Part shown: positions 35,200-43,648 of the stretch, in pieces
How positions within the stretch are numbered: position 1 is the first letter of the stretch
How the letters are laid out: every line of letters starts with the position of its first letter
Assembly: GCA_031291445.1 (NCBI GenBank)
Contig: JARLJA010000148.1
Location: 1-62,153, forward strand
Length of the DNA: 62,153 bases
Source of the DNA: Xanthobacteraceae bacterium
GTDB lineage: Bacteria > Pseudomonadota > Alphaproteobacteria > Rhizobiales > Xanthobacteraceae
Direction of reading: 5' to 3'
Notes under the pieces: generated by a model
Databases searched by the model: none
Seen by the model: only the letters and a program-made list of their open reading frames with translations
Told to the model about the DNA's origin: nothing
Translations under genes and position numbers: made by a program

Positions 35200-35317
35200 A
35201 TGGATAGGGATCGAGCCGGACGACGACGGTTGAGTACATCGGTCGCGGCTGCCGGCTACCACCCGCCCGCTGTGCATACCCCGCCTGTTCCCGCATTTTC
35301 GCTGTTGCGCCGATTTG

Positions 35318-35331
35318 TTTTAGGTTTAAAA
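35318..35331. promoter_or_regulatory. Regulon palindrome site 6 (acyl-CoA dehydrogenase operon)
   Basis: TTTTAGGTTTAAAA, with flanks GATTTG and TGTTTTC nearly the same as around site 3 (26086). It ends 64 bases before the acyl-CoA dehydrogenase ATG, a position that could cover the promoter. Confidence 0.55.
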
Positions 35332-35395
35332 TGTTTTCGGTGGCTGCGCGCCCCCGATCGACCGACGATCGATACCGACGAATCATGGAGCCGAG

Positions 35396-36586
35396 ATGGC
35401 CGACACGTCCTTCATGTCCTGGCCGTTTTTCGAGGACCAGCACCGCGTGTTTCGCGCCGATCTGGCGCGCTGGACCAGGGAGACCGTCGCGCCGCTGATC
35501 GATCACCACGATGTCGACGGCTCGTGCCGGCGGCTGGTGGCGGCGCTCGGGGAAAACGGCTGGCTCGGCGCGGTGGTACCCAGCGGCGCGCGAGCGCAGT
35601 TCGACGTGCGCATGCTGTGTCTCGCCCGCGAGACGCTGGCCTATGAAAGCGGTCTCGCCGATTTCGCCTTCGCCATGCAGGGGCTCGGCACCGGGCCGAT
35701 CAGCCTGTTCGGCTCCGAGGACCTGAAGCGCCGCTACCTCCGCCGCGTCGCCAGTGGCAAGGCGATCGCGGCCTTCGCGCTGTCGGAGCCCGATGCCGGT
35801 TCCGACGTCGCCGCCATGACCACCACCGCGACGCCGGACGGGCCCGACCATGTCCGGCTCGACGGCTGCAAGACCTGGATTTCCAACGGCGGCATCGCCG
35901 ACCACTACGTGGTGTTCGCGCGCAGCGGCGAGGGCGTCGGCGCCCGTGGCATCAGCGCCTATGTGGTCGACGCCGACGCGCCCGGCCTGACCATCGCCGA
36001 GCGCATCGACGTGATCGCGCCGCACCCGCTGGCGACGCTCGCGTTCGAGGGCTGCCGGGTGCCGCTGGCGCACCGGATCGGCGGCGCCGGCGAGGGCTTC
36101 AAGGTCGCGATGGCGACGCTCGACGTGTTTCGCTCCACCGTGGGCGCCGCCGCGCTCGGGCTCGCCCGGCGCGCGCTCGACGAGGCGCTGGAGCGCGCCG
36201 CGAGCCGGCGGATGTTCGGCGGCGTGCTCGGCGACCTGCAGCTGACCCAGGCCGGGCTCGCCGACATGGCGACCGGCGTCGACGCCGCGGCGCTGCTGGT
36301 CTACCGCGCCGCCTGGACCAAGGATTCCGGCGCGCCGCGGGTTACCCGCGAGGCGGCGATGGCGAAGATGTACGCCACAGAGGCGGCGCAGGCGGTGATC
36401 GACCGCGCGGTGCAGGTGTTCGGCGGGCTCGGCGTCAAGCAGGGCGTCAAGGTGGAAGAACTCTATCGCGAGATCCGCGCGCTGCGGATCTACGAGGGTG
36501 CGACGGAAGTGCAGAAGGTTGTCATCGGCCGGGAACTGATGAAAGCCGTGCAGGCGGGAGTCTCCAACCACGGTGCCGCGGAGTAG
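35396..36586 (+). CDS. Acyl-CoA dehydrogenase
   Basis: A 396-residue FAD-dependent dehydrogenase with the classic signatures: [33 protein letters not shown], and [14 protein letters not shown] with the catalytic Glu. It is thus an ordinary family member, unlike the one at 11398-12675. It heads a four-gene operon with a benzoate-type CoA ligase, a hotdog thioesterase and a RidA protein. In this setting it should desaturate a ring-derived or cyclic acyl-CoA rather than a fatty acid, by inference. Confidence 0.9.
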   Translation: MADTSFMSWPFFEDQHRVFRADLARWTRETVAPLIDHHDVDGSCRRLVAALGENGWLGAVVPSGARAQFDVRMLCLARETLAYESGLADFAFAMQGLGTGPISLFGSEDLKRRYLRRVASGKAIAAFALSEPDAGSDVAAMTTTATPDGPDHVRLDGCKTWISNGGIADHYVVFARSGEGVGARGISAYVVDADAPGLTIAERIDVIAPHPLATLAFEGCRVPLAHRIGGAGEGFKVAMATLDVFRSTVGAAALGLARRALDEALERAASRRMFGGVLGDLQLTQAGLADMATGVDAAALLVYRAAWTKDSGAPRVTREAAMAKMYATEAAQAVIDRAVQVFGGLGVKQGVKVEELYREIRALRIYEGATEVQKVVIGRELMKAVQAGVSNHGAAE

Positions 36587-36645
36587 CGGTGTGGCGGATG
36601 ATTTCGGCGGGTGCGGCCAATGAAGGACTTGGCTGAAAGGAAAGC

Positions 36646-38289
36646 ATGATGGCAAAGACCGCTCATGTCGACACGTTCGCGCGCGACAACCTGCCGCCGC
36701 GCGAGGAATGGCCCGATCTGATCTTCACCCGGCCGGAATACCAGTATCCGGAGCGGCTGAACTGCGTCAGCCGCTTCCTCGACCGCTGGGTCGAGGAGGG
36801 GCGCGGCGACCAGCCGTGCATCTACACCTCGTCGCAGAACCTGAGCTACCGCGAGCTGCAGCAGCTGGTGAACCGGATCGCCAACGTGCTGGTCGGCAGC
36901 CTCGGTCTGGTGCCGGGCGGCCGCGTGCTGCTGCGTTCGGCCAACAACACGATGATGGTCGCGACCTATCTCGCGGTGATCAAGGCAGGCGGCGTCGCGG
37001 TGGCGACCATGCCGCTGCTGCGCGCCAAGGAGATTTCCTATCCGATCCAGAAGGCCAGGATCCCGCTGGCGCTGTGCGACGCCTCGCTCGCCGACGAGAT
37101 GGAGAAGACCAGGGCCCTGGCGCCCGAGCTCAAACAGGTGGTGTATTGGGGCTCCGGCACGCCGCAGGCGCTGGAGGCGCTGATCGCGCAGGCCAGTGAC
37201 GCGTTCGCGGCGGTCGACACCGCCTCCGACGACGTCTGCCTGATCGCCTTCACCTCCGGCACCACCGGCGACCCCAAGGGCACGATGCATTTCCACCGCG
37301 ACATGCTCGCGGTGTGCGACGGCTTCGCCCGCAACGTGCTGCGGGCGCGGCCCGAGGACCGCTTCATCGGCTCGGCGCCGCTCGCCTTCACCTTCGGGTT
37401 CGGCGGCGTGCTGTTTCCGATGCATATCGGCGCGTCCTTCATCCTGCTCGACAAGGCCACTCCCGAGCATCTCGCCGCCATGATCGACCGCTTCAAGGCG
37501 ACGGTGTGCTTCACCGCGCCGACCGCCTACCGCGCCATGCTGGGGCTGCGCGACAAGTACGACCTCACCTCGCTGCGCAAGTGCGTCTCCGCCGGCGAGG
37601 CGCTGCCCAAGGGCACCTTCGACGCCTGGTTCAAGGCCACCGGGCTCAAGCTGATCGACGGCATCGGCTCGACCGAAATGCTGCACATCTTCATCAGCAC
37701 CACCGAGGACGAGATCCGCCCCGGCGCGACCGGCAAGCCGGTGCCGGGCTATGAGGCGAAGATCGTCGACGACGAGGGCCGCGACGCACCTCCCGGCACC
37801 CTGGGCCGGCTCGCGGTGCGCGGCCCGACCGGCTGCCGCTACCTCGCCGATCCGCGGCAGCGCAAATACGTCCTCAACGGCTGGAACCTGACCGGCGACA
37901 CCTACGTCATGGATGAGGACGGCTACTTCTGGTACCAGTCGCGCTCCGACGACATGATCGTGTCGGCGGGCTACAACATCGCCGGTCCCGACGTCGAGGC
38001 GGCGCTGCTGACCCACGAGGCGGTGGCCGAGTGCGGCGTGGTCGGCGCCCCCGACGAAGCGCGCGGCACCATCGTCAAGGCCTATGTCGTGCTGCGGCCG
38101 GGGGTGACCGGCGACGACGCGCTGGTGGCGGCACTGCAGGACTACGTCAAGCGCGAGATCGCGCCGTACAAGTATCCGCGCGCCATCGAGTTCGTCACCG
38201 AGCTGCCGAAGACGGCGAGCGGCAAGCTGCAGCGCTTCACGCTGCGCCAGCAGGCGCGCGACGCCGCGACGCGGACGGCCGCCGAATGA
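36646..38289 (+). CDS. Benzoate/2-aminobenzoate-type CoA ligase
   Basis: A 547-residue adenylate-forming ligase. ATP loop AFTSGTTGDPKGTMHFH, aryl-binding stretch SAPLAFTFGFGGVLFP, A5-like GIGSTEMLHIF, NGWNLTGDTYVMDEDGYF hinge and C-terminal KTASGKLQRFTLR with the catalytic Lys. The STEMLHIF motif and the overall plan are those of benzoate-CoA and 2-aminobenzoate-CoA ligases, so an aromatic acid is the likely substrate. It starts 59 bases after the acyl-CoA dehydrogenase, and its stop overlaps the thioesterase start by 4 bases. It should provide the CoA activation step of the pathway. Confidence 0.88.
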   Translation: MMAKTAHVDTFARDNLPPREEWPDLIFTRPEYQYPERLNCVSRFLDRWVEEGRGDQPCIYTSSQNLSYRELQQLVNRIANVLVGSLGLVPGGRVLLRSANNTMMVATYLAVIKAGGVAVATMPLLRAKEISYPIQKARIPLALCDASLADEMEKTRALAPELKQVVYWGSGTPQALEALIAQASDAFAAVDTASDDVCLIAFTSGTTGDPKGTMHFHRDMLAVCDGFARNVLRARPEDRFIGSAPLAFTFGFGGVLFPMHIGASFILLDKATPEHLAAMIDRFKATVCFTAPTAYRAMLGLRDKYDLTSLRKCVSAGEALPKGTFDAWFKATGLKLIDGIGSTEMLHIFISTTEDEIRPGATGKPVPGYEAKIVDDEGRDAPPGTLGRLAVRGPTGCRYLADPRQRKYVLNGWNLTGDTYVMDEDGYFWYQSRSDDMIVSAGYNIAGPDVEAALLTHEAVAECGVVGAPDEARGTIVKAYVVLRPGVTGDDALVAALQDYVKREIAPYKYPRAIEFVTELPKTASGKLQRFTLRQQARDAATRTAAE

Positions 38290-38777
38290 ATGCTCCCCTG
38301 CGCCAGCGCGTGCGCATGCCCGAGCTCGCGGTCCTGCCGGCCGCGGTGCATCGGCAGCCGCTGATGATCCGCTTCTCGCACTGCGATCCGGCGGGCATCG
38401 TCTATTTCGCCAAGTATTTCGACATCGCCAACGGCGTGGTCGAGGATTTCTTCCCCGCGGCGCTGGGGCTGTCCTATCACGACTTCATCGGGGCGCGCCG
38501 CATCGGGCTCGGCTTCGCCCATGCCGAATGCGACTTCCTCAAGCCGGGCAAGATGGGCGACCACCTGACCGTCGCGGTCCTGATCGACGCCATCGGGACC
38601 GCCTCCATCACCTTCACGCTGCACGGCTATCGGACCACGGGCGGCGCGCGCGACGCCGAGCCGACGCTGTCGATGCGCCTCGTCATGGTGACGACCTCGC
38701 TGACCGAACACCGCGCCATCCCCGTTCCCGACGATCTGCGGGCCGCGGTCGAGCGCTACAAGGAGACCTGCCGGTGA
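38286..38777 (+). CDS. Hotdog-fold thioesterase (4-hydroxybenzoyl-CoA thioesterase family)
   Basis: A 163-residue hotdog protein. The active-site loop FSHCDPAGIVYFAKYF carries the conserved Asp of the 4-hydroxybenzoyl-CoA thioesterase/YbgC group. It starts inside the ligase stop (ATGA) and its own stop overlaps the next GTG, so the ligase, thioesterase and RidA genes are coupled. Role: release of CoA from an end product or rescue of trapped CoA thioesters. Confidence 0.87.
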   Translation: MNAPLRQRVRMPELAVLPAAVHRQPLMIRFSHCDPAGIVYFAKYFDIANGVVEDFFPAALGLSYHDFIGARRIGLGFAHAECDFLKPGKMGDHLTVAVLIDAIGTASITFTLHGYRTTGGARDAEPTLSMRLVMVTTSLTEHRAIPVPDDLRAAVERYKETCR

Positions 38778-39232
38778 ATGCTCCGAAATCCTCCCCGCTC
38801 GCGGTCCTGCCCGCGACCTCCGAGACCCCCCAAGGCGCGCGGCCGGTGTCGCTGCTGCCGCCCGGCTGGCCGCGGCCCAAGGGCTATGCCAACGGCATGA
38901 TGGCCGAGGGCCGCCTGGTGGTCACCGGCGGCGTGGTCGGCTGGGACGAGAGCGGCGTCTTCCCCGCGACCTTCGTGGCGCAGGTGCGCCAGGCGCTCGC
39001 CAACATCGTCGCCATTCTCGCCGAGGGCGGCGCGGGGCCGGACAAGCTGATGCGGCTCACCTGGTATGTCGTCGACATGGAGGAATACACCTCCAACCTC
39101 AAGGCGATCGGCGAGGCCTACCGCGACGTCGTCGGCGCCCACTATCCGGCCATGGCGCTGGTCCAGGTGGTGCGGCTGGTCGAGCCGGCGGCCCGCGTCG
39201 AGATCGAGGCCACCGCGGTGGTGGGGCACTGA
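38774..39232 (+). CDS. RidA/YjgF family protein
   Basis: A 152-residue RidA-like protein starting at a GTG that overlaps the thioesterase stop by 4 bases. Core features: RLVVTGGVVGWDESGVF, VRQALANIVAILAEGGAG and HYPAMALVQVVRLVEPAARVEIEATA with the conserved Arg. Family members hydrolyse reactive enamines/imines to keto compounds and ammonia or take part in catabolic deamination. Its presence at the end of a ligase operon suggests that a nitrogen-containing ring or an amino group is removed in the pathway (inference). Confidence 0.87.
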   Translation: MNAPKSSPLAVLPATSETPQGARPVSLLPPGWPRPKGYANGMMAEGRLVVTGGVVGWDESGVFPATFVAQVRQALANIVAILAEGGAGPDKLMRLTWYVVDMEEYTSNLKAIGEAYRDVVGAHYPAMALVQVVRLVEPAARVEIEATAVVGH

Positions 39233-39285
39233 CGACCGGTTGCTGAAGCGCTTTCGCTCATACGTGGCTCACATGCGGGCCACCC

Positions 39286-39316
39286 AAAAAGAGAGGCCGC
39301 CTCCCGGCGGCCTCTC
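39286..39316 (-). terminator. Rho-independent terminator of the PEP-CTERM gene
   Basis: GAGAGGCCGCC and GGCGGCCTCTC form an 11-bp stem with a 4-base loop; on the minus strand TTTTT follows. It lies between convergent genes (RidA operon and PEP-CTERM gene) and may work for both. Confidence 0.8.
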
Positions 39317-39339
39317 GTCGTCGAGACGGAAGTTCGATC

Positions 39340-39912
39340 TCAGGCCAGCTGAGCAGCGACCTTCGACTTCTGGCGATAGGCGATGAAGCCGACGCCGACG
39401 AAGCCGAGGATCATCATGGCCCAGGTCGAGGGCTCCGGAACCGCAGAGATCGAGCCGACGCCGTGCTCGCGGGTGCCGTTGGCATCGAAGGTCTGGATTT
39501 CGGCGCTGTAGCTGGTCGGGCCGACGACCAGGTTTCCGGTCGAACCCAAATCCGCAGTGAAGAGCAGGCTGACGACGTCACCGTTGGCGAAGTCGAGGTC
39601 GAAGCCGCCGCCGGCGGAGACGGGGTAGAACTGCACGGCCGACAGCGCGCCGCCGACCGAGGCGCCGTTCAGCTTGAAGCTGAAGTTGGTGGCTGCAAAC
39701 GTCGGGTTGGACGCGATCGGATTCTGCAGGTCGAACGAGAACGACCAGGTCTGGTTGGGCGCGCTGTACACCGTGCCGACGCCCAGCGAGGCGTTGTAGT
39801 TGTCAACGGCCGTGTCCCAGGTGCCCGAGCCGGAGAACAGCACATCCGCGTTCGCGTGACCGGCAACGACGAGGAAAAGGGCGGCGGCGGTGATCAAGGA
39901 TTTAATCTTCAT
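39340..39912 (-). CDS. PEPxxWA-CTERM secreted protein
   Basis: A 190-residue exported protein. Signal peptide LITAAALFLVVAGHANA; C-terminal sorting tag AVPEPSTWAMMILGFVG, then a basic tail YRQKSKVAAQ: the PEP motif, membrane helix and basic tail recognised by exosortase. The middle is a beta-rich domain with no recognised catalytic motif. It is probably an extracellular or surface matrix protein released by an exosortase encoded elsewhere. It has its own terminator; no exosortase or polysaccharide genes are adjacent. Confidence 0.88.
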   Translation of the reverse strand: MKIKSLITAAALFLVVAGHANADVLFSGSGTWDTAVDNYNASLGVGTVYSAPNQTWSFSFDLQNPIASNPTFAATNFSFKLNGASVGGALSAVQFYPVSAGGGFDLDFANGDVVSLLFTADLGSTGNLVVGPTSYSAEIQTFDANGTREHGVGSISAVPEPSTWAMMILGFVGVGFIAYRQKSKVAAQLA

Positions 39913-40289
39913 TTAAATCTCCAGAAGGGTTAATTTTGACTTACGCAGGTATTGCATTCCTTCATGATGAGGAAATGACGAGCAGGCTGCGGTTTTGCTG
40001 CAGCGCTTTTTAAATCGATCGCGATCGGATCGTTCGGACATCGGGTCGCCGCGCGAGTCCGTCGTCGATCGTCGAACACGCAAGGACTGGCCTCGCGCGC
40101 GCCGACGCGGGACGGCATTGTCGGGAAACAAGAGTGGGGTCTTGCCGTGACGCTGGTGCGCTCGTCCCATGCGCCGCGGGACAAGCCGGGCGGCAGCGAG
40201 ATTGCGCCCCGAGGCTTCTGCACCGACTTGTTTGGGGCTGCCTGGTTCTGTGCTGCCGAGAAGGCTGGTCCGGCCTCCGCGACGCCGCC
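39913..40289. other. Intergenic region upstream of the PEP-CTERM gene
   Basis: About 380 bases without a convincing gene; open frames here lack coding character and ribosome-binding sites. It should hold the PEP-CTERM promoter (AT-rich around 39913-39975) and the 3' end of the HupE-type operon. Confidence 0.4.
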
Positions 40290-40922
40290 TCAGGCGCCGG
40301 CGTGCGACGCCAGCGCGAAGCCCACCATCATCATCCCGATCGCCGCGATCCAGCCGCCGAACGCGCGCAGCGCAATGCCGCGCCACGCCGTCGCATCTCC
40401 GGCCTCGGCGCGGCGGAAGGCGATCGTGATCGCCATGATCAGCGTGATGGCGACATAGCCCGTGCAGGCCAGTCCGGCCGCGAACAGCGGCAGATTGGTT
40501 TCGGGCCCGATGCCGCCGGCATTGGCGGCGCCCCGGAGCACGGCGAGAGCGAATCCGATCATTCCGAGAGCGGTGGCCGGAATGCGCGCGCCGGCTGCGA
40601 GCAGCAGGCCGAGCACGAGAATCAGTCCGGCATCCATGACAGGGCTGCCGGGCAACGACGGGACGCTGGCGCCGATCAACAGCCCGGCCAGGAGCCCGAG
40701 CGGAAACAGCAGGACCAGCCAGCGCCCGCGCGAGGCACCGAGCGAGCCCGCAAGCACGCCGACGGCGATCCACAAGATCACGTCTTGGGGGTCGGTGGCC
40801 GGATGGGCGGCGCCGGCGTAGAAATCGCCAAGCCGCGTTCCGATGATGTGGGCGTCGGCCGCGACCGTCGAGGCAATCAGCGTCGCGACGGCGAGGCCGA
40901 GGCGATCGAGCTTCGTTCTCAT
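40290..40922 (-). CDS. HupE/UreJ-like membrane protein 3
   Basis: A 210-residue inner-membrane protein with an N-terminal signal-like segment (LGLAVATLIASTVAADAHI) and about six hydrophobic helices. DPQDVILWIAVGVLAGSLG and FPLGLLAGLLIGASVPS resemble the HupE/UreJ fold, though the His-rich core motif is weaker than in its neighbour. Its ATG overlaps the stop of the HupE gene upstream by 4 bases. It is likely a partner of the two preceding HupE-type proteins. Confidence 0.75.
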   Translation of the reverse strand: MRTKLDRLGLAVATLIASTVAADAHIIGTRLGDFYAGAAHPATDPQDVILWIAVGVLAGSLGASRGRWLVLLFPLGLLAGLLIGASVPSLPGSPVMDAGLILVLGLLLAAGARIPATALGMIGFALAVLRGAANAGGIGPETNLPLFAAGLACTGYVAITLIMAITIAFRRAEAGDATAWRGIALRAFGGWIAAIGMMMVGFALASHAGA

Positions 40923-41524
40923 GCGATGCCTCCCAGGCTCCGTGCGAGGAAATAGCAGCCGAGCACGGCGATCGCCACGCCCATGCCGCGGATCAGCCGC
41001 TCGCCGATCGGCCAGCGCAGCAGCAGCCCGATCGAAATGCCGCACAGATGCAGCAGGCCGGTGGCGACGACGAAGCCGATGCCGTAGGCCAGCGGATTGG
41101 CCGAGCGCGGCAGTTCCGCGCCGTGGGCATAGCCATGGAAGATCGCGAACACACCGACCACGACGGCCGCGGCGGCGAACGGCAGTCTGAGACGCGTCGC
41201 CACGGCCGCGCCCAGCACCAGCGCGGACAGCGCGATCACCGGCTCCTGCAACGGCAGCGGGACCTGCAGCACGCCGAGCACGCCGCCCAGCGCCATCACC
41301 AGAGGAAACGTGATCGGCAGGACCCAGATCGCCGGCGCGCCGAGCTGTGCGCCCCAAATGCCCACCGCAACCATCGCAATCATGTGGTCGAGACCGGTCA
41401 GCGGATGCAGCAGGCCGCTGAGCAGGCCGCCGGTCACGCCGACCTGCTCGTGCGCGAGGGCTGGCTGCACCAGCGCGGTCAGCGCGAGAGCGGCGAGCGC
41501 GGGCAGGCGATGGGACGGCGTCAC
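40919..41524 (-). CDS. HupE/UreJ family protein (putative metal transporter)
   Basis: A 201-residue inner-membrane protein from the GTG at 41524, with a signal segment ending ALAHEQ and six membrane helices. HPLTGLDHMIAMVAVGIWG carries the conserved His and Asp of HupE/UreJ, and HGYAHGAELP is the second His-rich motif. Family members are secondary nickel or cobalt transporters linked to hydrogenase or urease, but no such enzymes are in this window. It is between two other HupE-like genes and overlaps the downstream one. Confidence 0.85.
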   Translation of the reverse strand: MTPSHRLPALAALALTALVQPALAHEQVGVTGGLLSGLLHPLTGLDHMIAMVAVGIWGAQLGAPAIWVLPITFPLVMALGGVLGVLQVPLPLQEPVIALSALVLGAAVATRLRLPFAAAAVVVGVFAIFHGYAHGAELPRSANPLAYGIGFVVATGLLHLCGISIGLLLRWPIGERLIRGMGVAIAVLGCYFLARSLGGIA

Positions 41525-41537
41525 GGCAGCTCTTCCT

Positions 41538-42524
41538 TCAAATGGTGGCGGTGGTGAACACGCGGACCAGGCGTCCGATAAACCAGAACATCGCCACCGA
41601 GCCGATGGCATAGGCCGGAAGCGCCGCCCCCCAGCGCGGCAGCTCCGCCTGCAGCCGCCGATGCGCCCACATCAGCGCGAGCACCAGCAGCACGAAGGCG
41701 AGCTGGCCGATTTCGACGCCGACGTTGAAGAACGCCAGCGCAGCCGGGAGCAGGCGCCGCTCGATGCCGAGCCCGGCCAGCGCGCCCGCGAAGCCGATGC
41801 CGTGCACCAGGCCGAAGGTGAAGGCGACGGCCCAGGGGTAGCGGGCGGTCAGGCCGGGCCTGCCGCGCTGCTGTTTGACGATCTCGACGCCGACGAACAC
41901 GATGCTGAGGGCGATGCAGGCGTTGAGCGCCCGTTCCGGCACGCCGATCAGGCCGAAGGCGGCGGCGGCGAGCGCGACGCTGTGGCCGATGGTGAAGGCG
42001 GTGATGGTCTTCACCAGCCGCCAGCCGCCGCCCACGATCCAGATCAGGCCCAGCACGAACAGCAGGTGGTCGGCGCCGAGCAGAATGTGGTCGATGCCGT
42101 AGTTGAGGTAGGTCGTGCCCAGTTCGATCCAGGCCTGCAGCGTCGGCTGATCCGAGCTGAAGACCGAGACCACCGGATTGGCGGATGACAATGTATAGCT
42201 GCGCATCTCGCCGTTCAGCGAGGTGATCTTGACCAGCACCGCCGACATCTTGGCGCCGAGGTTGGTGATCGTGATCGGTCCGACCAGTCCCTTGTCGCCG
42301 CAATTGAGCTCGGGCAGGCGCAGGAAGCAATGCTGCGGCACCTGCAGGTTGACGCGCTCCGCCCCGATCTCGGGCACCATGGTCCAGCGGCCGACGAAGG
42401 CGCCGGGCCGGACCTCGCGGAATTCGATGACGCCCAGCGTCGCTTCATGCGCGTAAAGGTCGCGGGGCAGAGCGAGGGCAGCCAGGAGCAGCAGGGCTGC
42501 CCGAATCAGCGTCGGCATCGTCAT
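41538..42524 (-). CDS. HupE/UreJ_2-type membrane protein
   Basis: A 328-residue protein. Signal peptide to about residue 25 (ALPRDLYAHEA), an extracytoplasmic beta-rich domain of about 130 residues, then seven membrane helices with YGIDHILLGADHLLFVLGL, ITAFTIGHSVALA and GLVHGIGFAGALA, the conserved His/Asp motifs of the HupE/UreJ_2 family. The ATG overlaps the stop of the PPIase gene by 4 bases. The N-terminal domain could bind a metal or ligand in the periplasm. Transport specificity is unknown. Confidence 0.85.
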   Translation of the reverse strand: MTMPTLIRAALLLLAALALPRDLYAHEATLGVIEFREVRPGAFVGRWTMVPEIGAERVNLQVPQHCFLRLPELNCGDKGLVGPITITNLGAKMSAVLVKITSLNGEMRSYTLSSANPVVSVFSSDQPTLQAWIELGTTYLNYGIDHILLGADHLLFVLGLIWIVGGGWRLVKTITAFTIGHSVALAAAAFGLIGVPERALNACIALSIVFVGVEIVKQQRGRPGLTARYPWAVAFTFGLVHGIGFAGALAGLGIERRLLPAALAFFNVGVEIGQLAFVLLVLALMWAHRRLQAELPRWGAALPAYAIGSVAMFWFIGRLVRVFTTATI

Positions 42525-43393
42525 TGCTCGTACTGGATGCGATAATTGGCCTTGAGACGGTTCACCGCCTCCCAGGCACGCTTGCGGGTCTCGTTGCTCT
42601 CCCAGATCTTGGTGACCTCGTCGCGCACGCTGTCCAGGCTCGCAAGCTTGCCGGGCTTGCGGGAGTCGAGCCGCACCACGTGCCAGCCGTCCTTGGACTG
42701 CAGCACGCTCCATTCGCCAAGCGGCATCGCCAGCAGGCGGTTGCTGAAATCGTCGCCGAAGGAGCCGGCCAGACTGGCCACCGGGCGGCCCAGCATGGCG
42801 CGGGTCCGCTTTTGCAGATCGTCGGTTTCCCGCTGCGCCTCGATGTCCTCGAGTTGCCGCCGCGCGGTCGCTTCGTCGGTCGGCGGCGTGATGTAGAAGC
42901 CGACCCGCTCGGGCTCGTCGAACTGCTTGTGATTGCTGGCGAACCATTCGCGCAGCTCCTCGTCGGTCGGCTTCGGCACGCGGATCTGGTCGAAGATCAG
43001 GACCTGCAGCTTGTAGGCGATGCGGTCGCGGATCGTGTCGTCGCCCTTGTCGACGCCGAGCGCCTTGCCCTCGCGGTAGAGGATTTCGTTGGCAAGCCAG
43101 TTGTCGACCATCCTGTCCATCTCGGTGGCCGACGGCACCCGCTCCTTGTCCTCGTCGTAACCGTCGATGAAGGACTGGCGCAACGCCTTCGTCACGACGA
43201 TCGTCCTGTCGTCCTTGGCCGGCGGATGCAGCACCGCATCAATCCCGAAGATCAGCGCCCCCAGCAGGCAGAAATGCACCAGGGGTTCGTGCCGAATCAA
43301 ATGCAGCGCCGCCGACACCGTCGACCGCGTGGTCGCCGCGGCGCCGCCGAGCGAATCATGGGCATAGATTTCGTTGGTCGCTTGAACTGACAT
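42521..43393 (-). CDS. Membrane-anchored parvulin-type peptidyl-prolyl isomerase
   Basis: A 290-residue protein with one membrane helix (HFCLLGALIFGIDAVLH) near residue 45 and a periplasmic part. It contains a SurA-N-like helical region (MVDNWLANEILYREG) and a degenerate rotamase domain ending LGEWSVLQSKDGWHVVRLD. It probably assists folding of exported proteins. It is the first gene of a tightly coupled operon with three HupE-like genes, suggesting a chaperone dedicated to that system. Confidence 0.83.
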   Translation of the reverse strand: MSVQATNEIYAHDSLGGAAATTRSTVSAALHLIRHEPLVHFCLLGALIFGIDAVLHPPAKDDRTIVVTKALRQSFIDGYDEDKERVPSATEMDRMVDNWLANEILYREGKALGVDKGDDTIRDRIAYKLQVLIFDQIRVPKPTDEELREWFASNHKQFDEPERVGFYITPPTDEATARRQLEDIEAQRETDDLQKRTRAMLGRPVASLAGSFGDDFSNRLLAMPLGEWSVLQSKDGWHVVRLDSRKPGKLASLDSVRDEVTKIWESNETRKRAWEAVNRLKANYRIQYEQ

Positions 43394-43648
43394 CGTGTGT
43401 GTACGTCCGATGAGTGTCTGAGAGTTGAGTGACGGTGCTGATCTTCCTTCGCGTGGCGGGCGAGTTATGCAACGGAGTCCCCTCGCGAGTCACGGGCGAA
43501 ATTCTTGGTCGATCGCGGCGCTTCTCACAAAACATTCACCAAAGTGTCGCCGGTTCCTGATTTAAATGAGCTAGTGAATATCGGTCTTAATTTACGGCGC
43601 GCATCGTTTAATTTCCCCGCACGCAGATCATCTCAAGGAGCCGACACT

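Noticed and set aside
39930-40223. Possible 97-residue minus-strand gene upstream of the PEP-CTERM gene
   Set aside because: No ribosome-binding site, random composition and no recognisable motif; more likely promoter and spacer DNA.
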